Assembly (NCBI GenBank): GCA_964591605.1
Contig: CAZQEN010000003.1
Coordinates: forward strand, 1-55,280
Length of the DNA stretch: 55,280 bases
Source: CAYLLT01 sp964591605
GTDB taxonomy: Bacteria > Planctomycetota > Phycisphaerae > UBA1845 > PWPN01
Direction of reading: 5' to 3'
Position 1 is the stretch's first letter; every line of letters starts with the position of its first letter. The notes under the pieces are model-generated. The model did no database searches and was not told the origin of the DNA. It saw nothing but the letters and a program-made list of their open reading frames with translations. The position numbers were made by a program, and so were the translations under genes. This document shows, one piece after another, positions 23,783 to 31,486 of the stretch.

Positions 23783-25731
23783 TCGAAGGGTATCCATGTC
23801 AGCCACCGGGTGTCTTCCGCGCGATTGGCCCGGTCGTAAAACGGAATCAGGGTCACCTCTCTCAGGTCGGTCACTGCTGCACGATCTCCCGCACCTTCCG
23901 GCCGTGTCGGCGGTGCGGTCCGCTCGCCGGCCCGGCCTCGAAGCACAAAGAAGCCCAGCACATCATCCCGGACCGCGCGGACGGCCGACGACGGGCTGGC
24001 TCGATCCAGGGCCATGACCGCCCGCTGCAGGTCGAGCCCGGCCGCGTCCTGCTGCTCGAGGCAGTACACCAGCGGCCCGCGCCGGAACGCCACCTGCCCG
24101 AGATTGGCCTGCACCTGCGGCGGACTGAACACCGCAACCGGAGACATTGCCACATGGAGCACGATTCGATCACCGGATTTCCACTCCCGCGTGATGTCGT
24201 GGTACCGCCCGGGAGCCGCCGCCATCTCCTCCCCGCCGTTCACGCTCACGGACGCGCCCCCGCACCAGCCTGGAATCCGCAGACTGAGCGTAAGCGACGC
24301 CGGCCGCGCCGGCCGCAGCGTGATCTCCACCCGGCCGTCGTGCGGATACGCCGTTTTGACCTCGATCGTCCAATCGACATCGCCGATCCGGTGACGCGCC
24401 ACCGCGTCGGTGTACAGATTCACCCGCAGGCGATCGGGCGCCGCGGTGAACACGTATTCGGGCAACTGCGCGAAGAACCGCCAGGCGTTGGGGAGGCAGC
24501 AGGTGGTGGAATGAATCTGCGGCAGCATCGTGCGGCGCACCGGGTTCCCCCCGTGGTCGGTCCTGCCCTTCAGATCGCCGACGCGGCGCAGCGGGTTGTA
24601 GTAGAAGTTGCCGGTGTGGTCGGGCGAGAGCGCTCCGAGGCAGTGGTTGTACAGGATGGTCTCGATCACATCGTACGGCCGCGAATCACCGCTCATGCCG
24701 TGCAGCCGCCACGAGAGCATCATCAGGGAGACGGATGCGCAGGTTTCAGCAATGTCGCGATGGGGGTTGGATTCGAGCGTCTGGGGAAGATCGTACGGCC
24801 GTTCCGGCACGACCTCGTTGTAGCCGATCCCGCCCGTGACATACATGCGCGTGCTCACGATCTCGTCCCAGAGCGACGGGAGATACTGGCGAAACTCGTC
24901 GCTTCCGGTCTGAAGGAAGAGCTCAGCCGCGCCGGTGAGCTGGTAGCAAAGCCGCACCGCATGACGTCGGCCGGCCCCCGCGCGAACGTCTTTGAGCTGC
25001 GGGGCGAGTTCCGCCCTGCGAGTCAGTTCCCCGGCGAAATCGATGAACCGCTGCTCGCCGGTTGCCCGGCCAAGCCGCACCAGCGCCAGCTCGATCTCCG
25101 GGTGCTCCTGCCCGATCAGGCGGAAATAGGGGTGCCGGTCGCGGAAAGCCCGCAGGTAGAAATCCGCGAAGCGGGCGGCCGCATCGAGGAGCGTGCGATC
25201 GCCCGTCGCCTGGCGGTGCGCGACGGCGGCCTCGATGAGATGGCCGGCCACGTACAGATCGTGCCGCGCTTTCTCGTCAAACGGTGCGGCCGGCGATAAA
25301 CGCGTGCCGACATAGCCGTCCGGCTCCTGCAGCCGGGCGATCAGATCGACGTACTTGTCCACCGCCGCCCGGATGTCGCCGCGCGACGGCTCGTAGGCCA
25401 CCGCATAGCAGGCGCCTTCGAGCCACTTGTACAGGTCGGAATCGGTGGCCAGGCGCCGGGTCTCCGGCGGGGGCTCGCGGCCCGCCGCCCGGGCCTCGAC
25501 GGCCTTGGGGATCGGGCTGGCCAGACACGCCAGCAGGCTGGCGTTGCTCGCATCGACGTGATGGCCAAGAAAACCACCCAGACGCACGCATCGCAGCGAG
25601 AGCGGCACGGCGGCCGCGTGCTCCGACGGCCAGTCGCCCGCGAGCGGTCTGGCCGGGCAATCGGGCGCCGCCGCGCGAGCCAGGCTCGGGGCGGTGCACA
25701 GCAGGGCGATCAACATTCGCGCGGTCATCAT
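23779..25731 (-). CDS. GH127 beta-L-arabinofuranosidase-type enzyme (DUF1680)
   Basis: 650 residues from the ATG at 25731 (25728 also possible; a GTG at 25764 would spoil the signal peptide). The signal peptide core is MLIALLCTAPSLARA. The (alpha/alpha)6 barrel carries the zinc and thiol motif of the family: ETCASVSLMM with its Glu-x-Cys, and TTCCLPNAWR with the paired cysteines, one of which is the nucleophile. C-terminal beta-sandwiches follow (LRIPGWCGGASVSVNG, and the 'RRGPLVYCLEQ' block). GH127 enzymes remove L-arabinofuranose, for example from plant glycoproteins or arabinan. It is the third-last gene in the operon, and both ends touch neighbours. Confidence 0.9.
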   Translation of the reverse strand: MMTARMLIALLCTAPSLARAAAPDCPARPLAGDWPSEHAAAVPLSLRCVRLGGFLGHHVDASNASLLACLASPIPKAVEARAAGREPPPETRRLATDSDLYKWLEGACYAVAYEPSRGDIRAAVDKYVDLIARLQEPDGYVGTRLSPAAPFDEKARHDLYVAGHLIEAAVAHRQATGDRTLLDAAARFADFYLRAFRDRHPYFRLIGQEHPEIELALVRLGRATGEQRFIDFAGELTRRAELAPQLKDVRAGAGRRHAVRLCYQLTGAAELFLQTGSDEFRQYLPSLWDEIVSTRMYVTGGIGYNEVVPERPYDLPQTLESNPHRDIAETCASVSLMMLSWRLHGMSGDSRPYDVIETILYNHCLGALSPDHTGNFYYNPLRRVGDLKGRTDHGGNPVRRTMLPQIHSTTCCLPNAWRFFAQLPEYVFTAAPDRLRVNLYTDAVARHRIGDVDWTIEVKTAYPHDGRVEITLRPARPASLTLSLRIPGWCGGASVSVNGGEEMAAAPGRYHDITREWKSGDRIVLHVAMSPVAVFSPPQVQANLGQVAFRRGPLVYCLEQQDAAGLDLQRAVMALDRASPSSAVRAVRDDVLGFFVLRGRAGERTAPPTRPEGAGDRAAVTDLREVTLIPFYDRANRAEDTRWLTWIPFE

Positions 25732-25764
25732 GCTTTCGCGGCCCTGCCGGCGGCCGAGCCTCAC

Positions 25765-26802
25765 TCACCGGCGCAACGGGACGTCGTACATCGCGACGAG
25801 CTGAGCGTCTTTCTCACCGCCGACTTCCGACGGCTTGAGCGTCATCTCCTGCCCGGCAAAGCGTCGGTCGAGAATCGCCCCATCCGGTCCGGTGACCAGG
25901 AACTCGACCGGGTGCACGAACACAATGGGCACCTGGTTTTCGCGCGAGCGATCCTGGAGGTAGAAATCGTTCCGTTCGGGCCCCCACATGCCGCCCGACG
26001 GACAGATGACCAGATCCGCGCTGCCGGCGATCTTCTGCACGAGCTCACGGTTGCGGCGGTCGGCGCAGATGATCAGACCGATCCGGCCGTAGGGCGTCTC
26101 AAAAACCGGCGTGCGGTCGCCCGGCGTGTTCCGCCACAGCTCGTGCTCGAGGTCGTGCTTGTGATACTTGCCCACCAGCGAGCCATCCGGCCCGATGAGA
26201 ACCGCGGTGTTGTAGGTGGCCTGGTCCGTCCACTCCACCATCCCGGCGACCAGGTGGATCTTGAGCTCGGCGGCGAGTTTTCTCAGGCGGCGGATGTACG
26301 GGCCGTCGGGGATCGACTCGGACAGGGCACGCCACTGCTGGGCGGTGATCTGCTTGTCGCGGATCGCGTAGCCGTCCAGAAAGCATTCGGTGGTGACGAC
26401 GATCCGGGCCCCCCGGTCGGCAGCCTGGCGGATAAGCGTCTCGGCCCGCTCATAATTGAGCTGTTTTTCCCCCATCACCCACTTGAGCACGATGCCGCCG
26501 ACCCGGACGCTCTCCGGCCGATCAGCCTGTGCCCCTTGACCCGCCGCCGGCCGCTGCTGACTGCAACCGGCCGCCAGCACCAGCGCCAGCGACAACCCCG
26601 CCCGCAGCGCTATCGCCCAGCCGGTGCCTCTCCGGGCCGCATCTCTCTGACCGGCATCCCTTCGGCCGACGCCTCTCCATCCGGCCTCGCTCCGGCCGGC
26701 TTCAGCCGGCCAGTGTCTGCCACCACCTTTAGATGGTGGTAGACTGGCCCCCCTCCCTGTCTTCTCTTCAGCCGGCTTCAGCCGGGCTTCCTTCATCCTC
26801 AT
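25765..26802 (-). CDS. Carbon-nitrogen hydrolase (nitrilase superfamily), probable lipoprotein
   Basis: 345 residues if read from the ATG at 26802, which overlaps the upstream stop. The catalytic triad is visible: Glu in VTTECFLDGY (~139), Lys in GKYHKHDL (~215) and Cys in LIICADRRN (~246). A lipobox LALVLAAGC puts the lipidated cysteine at ~80, far too late for a normal signal peptide. The first 60 residues are arginine- and glycine-rich and come partly from palindromic repeat DNA (26692-26786). A later non-ATG start is therefore likely, or the insertion has moved the original start. Nitrilase-fold enzymes hydrolyse amides or nitriles; a substrate linked to the glycan, such as an acetamido group, is speculation. 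Confidence 0.75.
   Translation of the reverse strand: MRMKEARLKPAEEKTGRGASLPPSKGGGRHWPAEAGRSEAGWRGVGRRDAGQRDAARRGTGWAIALRAGLSLALVLAAGCSQQRPAAGQGAQADRPESVRVGGIVLKWVMGEKQLNYERAETLIRQAADRGARIVVTTECFLDGYAIRDKQITAQQWRALSESIPDGPYIRRLRKLAAELKIHLVAGMVEWTDQATYNTAVLIGPDGSLVGKYHKHDLEHELWRNTPGDRTPVFETPYGRIGLIICADRRNRELVQKIAGSADLVICPSGGMWGPERNDFYLQDRSRENQVPIVFVHPVEFLVTGPDGAILDRRFAGQEMTLKPSEVGGEKDAQLVAMYDVPLRR
26692..26786. repeat. Palindromic repeat cluster (family I)
   Basis: GCCGGCTTCAGCCGGC (26695-26710) is followed by a long hairpin whose arms run 26708-26727 and 26735-26749 (GGCCAGT...CCACCA against TGGTGGTAGACTGGCC), then a second CAGCCGGCTTCAGCCGGG (26769-26786). It sits at the 5' end of the carbon-nitrogen hydrolase gene and is read through. 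Confidence 0.8.
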
Positions 26803-28358
26803 CACACCGCCCNNNNNNNNNNCGCATACACCCGCGCATTCTTGAGCCGGATCCGCAGCCGGATCGGCCGCTCATCACCCGGCAGCCCGCCTGTTTTCCA
26901 CTCCACCGGCACATCCAGGCTGTCCCGCGAGATTTCCCTCGATTCGGCGATCACCTTCCCTTCCGCATCGATCGCCGACACCGTGATATCCCCAAAGTCC
27001 GACTTGGCGTTCAGGTGCAGGCTCCGGCCCTTGAGCAGCAAAGGCCGGGTCAGAATCTCGCCGCCGTCGTACGAGGCCTGCAGGGCCACAAAACGGTCCC
27101 TCTGGATGGTGGCAAAACCGATGCCCCCGCGCGACGGGCCGGTATCCTTGCCCTTGTAGGGCGTGTGGCGATACGTGCGCCCGCCGTAATAAAAGCGCAG
27201 CTCGTCACCGACGACGATCGGATCGTTGTTGGCCAGCGAGTGGTTGAACCGGTCCCACTCGCCCACCCCGCCCAGCGGAATGAACGGGCTGCGGTCTCCG
27301 ACGCGGGTGAAATGCAGGCTGTCGTGGCTCACCGCGAGCTGCACGTCCAGCACGCTTTCATCGGGCAGGGCGTAGTACGCCTGCACGAGCCCGATGTACA
27401 CGCTCTCGTAGGGGAAGACCTTCATCGAGTAGATTTCCGTCCCCGGCCGGTCGCCCAGGTCGGCGGTCATCACCACCGGCGCGGTGGCGGGCTTCGTGAA
27501 ATCCCAGTGCAGAAAATCGGCCGACTCGACGCGGGCCACCGCCCGCCCTGAGTGCCACTGCTTGTACCAGGGGAACCCGGACCACGCCGCTTCCACCTCA
27601 GGGAGTGTTTTGCGGGTTCGCCCGTAGAGGACGTATCCGCCCCGGCCGGGCTCGAACATCCAGTGCGTGGCCCCGTCGCAGATCGCCTCGGTGGCCCAGT
27701 GGTCGATCACCTTCCAGTGAATGCCGTCCGGACTGCCCGCGACGCCCAGCCCGCGGCGCTGTCCGGGATGAAACGGATCGCCGCCGGGCCCTTCGTGCTT
27801 CCACACGATGTTGAGGAAGCCCATCTTGTAACGCCGCGAGGGATCGGGATCGCGGTCATCCCGGTGCACGCCGAAGAGCTCGTAGAAATATGGAAAACCC
27901 TCCGGACCCTCCTGCTTGCTCTTTTTGCGAAACAGGACGTTGGTCTTGTGCCCGTCCTCCTCGAACAGGTCGAGCGGCGGGCGGACCCAGCGGATGCCGT
28001 CGTCGCTCTCGGCGTACGCGACGCCCACGCCGCTCTTGTACCAGCACTTGTACCTGTCGCCGTCGCGGATGACCGAACCGTATACGACCGCGATCTTGTC
28101 CTCCCACGGCTCGCTCGCCCGGATCACCGGGTTGCCGGGGTATTTGCGCGCCGTCTCGATGCGGCGCTGCACGTTCTCCATGGATTCGACCAGGTAGTCA
28201 TCGAGAAAGAGCTGGCGGCGCGAGTCCACGACGATCGGCGCCGCGGCGGACACACGCTCCGCCGGGCAGAGGCAGGCCGTCCCCAGCGCGAAGGCCCACC
28301 CCCACCCGACGGAACCGAAGGAGGGAAAACGACGATTTGTCAAAGCCGACACCCGCAT
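26802..28358 (-). CDS. Five-bladed propeller, GH43/GH32-like exported protein
   Basis: About 518 residues, C-terminus broken by a 10-N gap. After an N-terminal export segment the protein opens with VDSRRQLFLDDYLVESMENV, a signature of a large planctomycete group of secreted propeller proteins related to glycoside hydrolase clan F/J folds. Repeated strands such as YKCWYKSGVGVAYAESDDGI and YSMKVFPYESVYIGLVQAYY fit propeller blades. The last part (LLLKGRSLHLNAKSDFGDI) is the usual C-terminal beta-sandwich. No catalytic residues can be named with safety. The stop overlaps the carbon-nitrogen hydrolase start, and the gene begins 36 bases after the Gfo/Idh stop. Confidence 0.75.
   Translation of the reverse strand: MRVSALTNRRFPSFGSVGWGWAFALGTACLCPAERVSAAAPIVVDSRRQLFLDDYLVESMENVQRRIETARKYPGNPVIRASEPWEDKIAVVYGSVIRDGDRYKCWYKSGVGVAYAESDDGIRWVRPPLDLFEEDGHKTNVLFRKKSKQEGPEGFPYFYELFGVHRDDRDPDPSRRYKMGFLNIVWKHEGPGGDPFHPGQRRGLGVAGSPDGIHWKVIDHWATEAICDGATHWMFEPGRGGYVLYGRTRKTLPEVEAAWSGFPWYKQWHSGRAVARVESADFLHWDFTKPATAPVVMTADLGDRPGTEIYSMKVFPYESVYIGLVQAYYALPDESVLDVQLAVSHDSLHFTRVGDRSPFIPLGGVGEWDRFNHSLANNDPIVVGDELRFYYGGRTYRHTPYKGKDTGPSRGGIGFATIQRDRFVALQASYDGGEILTRPLLLKGRSLHLNAKSDFGDITVSAIDAEGKVIAESREISRDSLDVPVEWKTGGLPGDERPIRLRIRLKNARVYAXXXXAV
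26813..26822. other. Assembly gap of 10 N
   Basis: The run falls two codons before the stop of the propeller gene. The residues before it (KNARVYA) are close to the normal end of this protein group, so little is probably missing. Confidence 0.99.
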
Positions 28359-28393
28359 GCGACGTCACCGCGGCCCGCCAGGGCGGGCTGACC

Positions 28394-29851
28394 TCAAACG
28401 ACGGTTTCCGGCACCACGAACGGCGGCCGATACGTGCCCGTCAGAATCTTGTTGGCATTCTCGTCGTCCGTGAGCTCTGTCTTCGGGTCGATTGTCAGCT
28501 TGCGGCCCAGTCGGTACTTCATGTCCGACAGGCTGAACTTGTTCGTCTGGAGATACTCTTCCATGCGGCCGAAACTCTCGTAGGCCTCCTTGTTGTCGCC
28601 GAAGGCCTTCGTCTTGCCGTTAAACGGCACTTCCTCGCCGACCCGGTAGGAGGCGTTCGCAAGGTGGCACAGCGCGGCCGAGTAATGCCCCTCAAGAATG
28701 TCCGCGTTGAGATCCGAGACCTTGCGGCTGCGGACGGCCGCGATGAAGTTGTCGAAGTGGCTCTCCCGGCCGGGCCCGCGCTCGGCGTGCATGTCCGGCA
28801 GCGGCTCGGCCTTGTCGCTGCCCTTCGGGAAGAACTTGCCCGAGCCGCGGATCGTTCCCTCCTCCAGATGGTACAGAACGCCGACCGCCTCCCCCTGGTA
28901 TTTCTCGCTCGGAAGGCCGCGCTCCTCGAAGATGAGCTGCGTATCGCCATAGTCGAAGATCGCGATCTGGCTGTTGGCGGTCTCGCCCTGGTCCTTGGGG
29001 CCGAACCGCCCGCCGACGCTGATCACGCTCCGCGGCAGTGTTCCGCCCTTCACGCCCCACCGGGCCAGGTCCATCTCGTGCACGCCCTGGTTGCCGATGT
29101 CGCCGTTGCCGAAATCCCAGAACCAGTGCCACCGGTAGTGCACCAGGTTCTCGTGATAGGCCTGCCGGGGCGCCGGTCCCAGCCAGATGTTGAAATCCAG
29201 CTCACGCGGCGGATCCTTGGGCGGCCGGAATCCGATGTCGCCCCGGGTGTTCTCCTCTCCCGGCGTCCCCGACTTGTAGCACAGTCCGCGCGCCACCAGG
29301 AGTTTTCCGTATTTGCCGGAATGAATCGCTGCCACCGCATTCTCCCAGCCGCCCCGCGTGCGCGACTGCGTGCCGTGCTGCACGATGCGCTTGTATTTGC
29401 GCGCCGTCTCCACCGCGATGCGCCCCTCATGGATGTTGTGGCTGCAGGGCTTCTCAACGTACACGTCCTTGCCCGCCTGGCAGGCCCAGATCGTCATGAG
29501 CGAGTGCCAGTGATTCGGCGTCGCGATCGAAACCACGTCGACGTTCTTGTCCTCGAGGACGCGCCGGATGTCCTGCACGGTCTGCGGTTCGCGACCGCCC
29601 TTCTGCGTGGCCGCTTTGACCCGCGAGGCGAACAGCCGAGAATCCGGGTCGACCAGGCAGGCGATCTCGGCGCCAGCCATGTCGCGGAACGCCTGAATGT
29701 GCGATCCGCCTCGACCGTTGATCCCGGCGATGGCCACCCGGATGCGATTGTTTGCCCCCAGGACCTGCGAAGACGCCTTCATCCGCGTGAAGGCGATCGA
29801 ACCGGTGGCCAGCGAACCCTGCAGAAACCGCCGACGCGTCATGGAAGACAT
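28394..29851 (-). CDS. Gfo/Idh/MocA oxidoreductase with twin-arginine signal
   Basis: 485 residues from the ATG at 29851, which has AAAGGAG ten bases upstream; upstream in-frame starts lack a site. The N-terminus MTRRRFLQGSLATG is a twin-arginine export signal, so the protein folds in the cytoplasm with its NAD(P) and is then exported. The Rossmann motif is GINGRGG (43-49), and the family's VEKP (132-135) is present. The C-terminal domain carries the typical planctomycete stretch YRWHWFWDFGNGDIGNQGVH. Family members oxidise or reduce sugars or sugar acids. It is the first gene of the minus-strand operon. Confidence 0.9.
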   Translation of the reverse strand: MSSMTRRRFLQGSLATGSIAFTRMKASSQVLGANNRIRVAIAGINGRGGSHIQAFRDMAGAEIACLVDPDSRLFASRVKAATQKGGREPQTVQDIRRVLEDKNVDVVSIATPNHWHSLMTIWACQAGKDVYVEKPCSHNIHEGRIAVETARKYKRIVQHGTQSRTRGGWENAVAAIHSGKYGKLLVARGLCYKSGTPGEENTRGDIGFRPPKDPPRELDFNIWLGPAPRQAYHENLVHYRWHWFWDFGNGDIGNQGVHEMDLARWGVKGGTLPRSVISVGGRFGPKDQGETANSQIAIFDYGDTQLIFEERGLPSEKYQGEAVGVLYHLEEGTIRGSGKFFPKGSDKAEPLPDMHAERGPGRESHFDNFIAAVRSRKVSDLNADILEGHYSAALCHLANASYRVGEEVPFNGKTKAFGDNKEAYESFGRMEEYLQTNKFSLSDMKYRLGRKLTIDPKTELTDDENANKILTGTYRPPFVVPETVV

Positions 29852-29900
29852 GCGTGACTCCTTTGTGAATTCCGGCCCAGGACCACGTAATAAAGTAACG

Positions 29901-29924
29901 ATAGATTCGCTAAACAATTGATAA
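29901..29924 (-). promoter_or_regulatory. 24-base motif upstream of the glycan operon
   Basis: Read on the minus strand it begins TTATCAATTGTTTAGC and ends GAATCTAT. The same 24-base pattern, with 19 identities, is found at 41632-41655 on the plus strand. Within and below it lies a possible promoter (TTGTTT, 17 bases, TTTATT). It lies between the divergent Gfo/Idh and FG-GAP genes and may serve either. Confidence 0.45.
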
Positions 29925-29992
29925 TCTAGCTTCCCCGCATATCGGTCGTCAAGTACAATCCTCCCGATTCCAACGCGGCAGGGGACAACCAG

Positions 29993-31414
29993 ATGCTTTC
30001 ACCGTTCGGATGGGCACTTGGGCTGCTAGTGTACACAGCGGCGCCCCGTCAGGCGATAGGGCAGTCTGTCGCCGACCGCCCGGCCGATGCCCGGTCCGCC
30101 CAAGACGGCCGTTACATCAGTTGGCGCGAGCACATCATCGACGACCGCACCATCGCACGCATGGAGGAGCTTCGCGGCGGCGACGGCCTGGCCGTGACGG
30201 ATTTCGATCGGGATGGATACCCCGACGTGATCAGCGTCCACGAGGACACCAATCACATCCGCCTCGCCTTCGGTTCGAAAGACCCGGACACATGGGACAA
30301 CCACACCCTCGCCGAAGGCCCGCAGGCCAGGGCGGCCGAAGATGTGGACGTCGGCGATGTGAACGGCGACGGAATGCCCGACGCCGTCGCCGCATGCGAG
30401 AGGGGGCACCTCATTTACTTCGAAGCCCCGCCGAAAGACCGCACGCGCGACACGACCGCGTGGAAGCGGGTCATCCTCACCGGGACGCGCGATCGCGGAA
30501 GCTGGATCCGGGTCAAGCTCGCAGACATGGACGGCGATGGACGGCTCGACGTGGTCGCGGCCAACAAGGGCCGGACGAACTTCTCGGTCTTTTATGCCAA
30601 CGCCGCACCCTCAGACCCCGCGGCCTGGAAGGAGACCGTCATCGGGCAGTGCAAAACGCCGATCAACATCCGCCCGATCGACCTGGACCGGGATGGTGAT
30701 CTCGACGCCATCGCCGGAAGCCGGGGCGAACAGCGAATCTACTTTTACGAGAATCTGGAGCGCGGCCGCAGATGGCGGGAGCATGTGATTCACGCGGGTC
30801 CGCCCGCTTCGACCGGCTTCATGCTCGAGCCGGCCGACATGAATCGCGACGGCCGGGTCGACATCGTCGCCCCGTCGGAGATCGGCGGCGTGATCTGGCT
30901 CGAGCAACCGGCCAACCCCGCTCAGCCCTGGCCGGCACACATGATCGGCACGATCATGCCCGATCATGTGACAGGGATGGCCCTCGTAGACTTCAACGAT
31001 GACGGGCGGCTGGATGTCTTCACGGGCGGGTACAGCGCTGACCCGCGCACCCGTGAGCCACGGGAGATTTCGCCCGAAGACGTGTGCGGACGGCTGGCGT
31101 GGTTCGAGCAGCCCCCGGATGCGAAAACGCCGTGGAAGCGGCACGACGTCTCGCGGCGCCGGCGCGGGATGTTCGACGCCTTCATCCCGCTCGACGTGAA
31201 TCGCGACGGGCTGACGGATCTGGTCGCGACCCGCGGCAACTCCGGCGAGTTCGACGGCGTCTTCTGGCTCGAGCAGGTGCGGACGGCGGATCCGGTCCCC
31301 GTGTTCAGGCAGGCGCGTCCCGCAGACAGCCCGGAAGTGCCGCTGCCTCCCGAAGGAGCGTTCGGCAACCAGAAGAAGAAGCCCGAGCCGGACAAACCAG
31401 CCGCTCAGAGATGA
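29993..31414 (+). CDS. Exported FG-GAP/VCBS beta-propeller protein
   Basis: 473 residues from the ATG at 29993, with AGGGG nine bases upstream. The N-terminus (FGWALGLLVYTAAPRQAIGQ) looks like a signal peptide. Seven calcium-binding loops of the form D-x-[DN]-x-D-G-x-x-D are spaced through the protein (DFDRDGYPD, DVNGDGMPD, DMDGDGRLD, DLDRDGDLD, DMNRDGRVD, DFNDDGRLD, DVNRDGLTD), making a seven-bladed propeller. The C-terminal 45 residues are proline-, glutamate- and lysine-rich. Such proteins bind ligands or partners at the cell surface; no enzyme activity is suggested. Divergent from the glycan operon. Confidence 0.87.
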   Translation: MLSPFGWALGLLVYTAAPRQAIGQSVADRPADARSAQDGRYISWREHIIDDRTIARMEELRGGDGLAVTDFDRDGYPDVISVHEDTNHIRLAFGSKDPDTWDNHTLAEGPQARAAEDVDVGDVNGDGMPDAVAACERGHLIYFEAPPKDRTRDTTAWKRVILTGTRDRGSWIRVKLADMDGDGRLDVVAANKGRTNFSVFYANAAPSDPAAWKETVIGQCKTPINIRPIDLDRDGDLDAIAGSRGEQRIYFYENLERGRRWREHVIHAGPPASTGFMLEPADMNRDGRVDIVAPSEIGGVIWLEQPANPAQPWPAHMIGTIMPDHVTGMALVDFNDDGRLDVFTGGYSADPRTREPREISPEDVCGRLAWFEQPPDAKTPWKRHDVSRRRRGMFDAFIPLDVNRDGLTDLVATRGNSGEFDGVFWLEQVRTADPVPVFRQARPADSPEVPLPPEGAFGNQKKKPEPDKPAAQR

Positions 31415-31486
31415 ACAGACGACAGGCGGCAGACTGGGAGGCACAAATATGAGAAACCGTGCCGTGGGTCCTCAGGAGGTGGCAGC

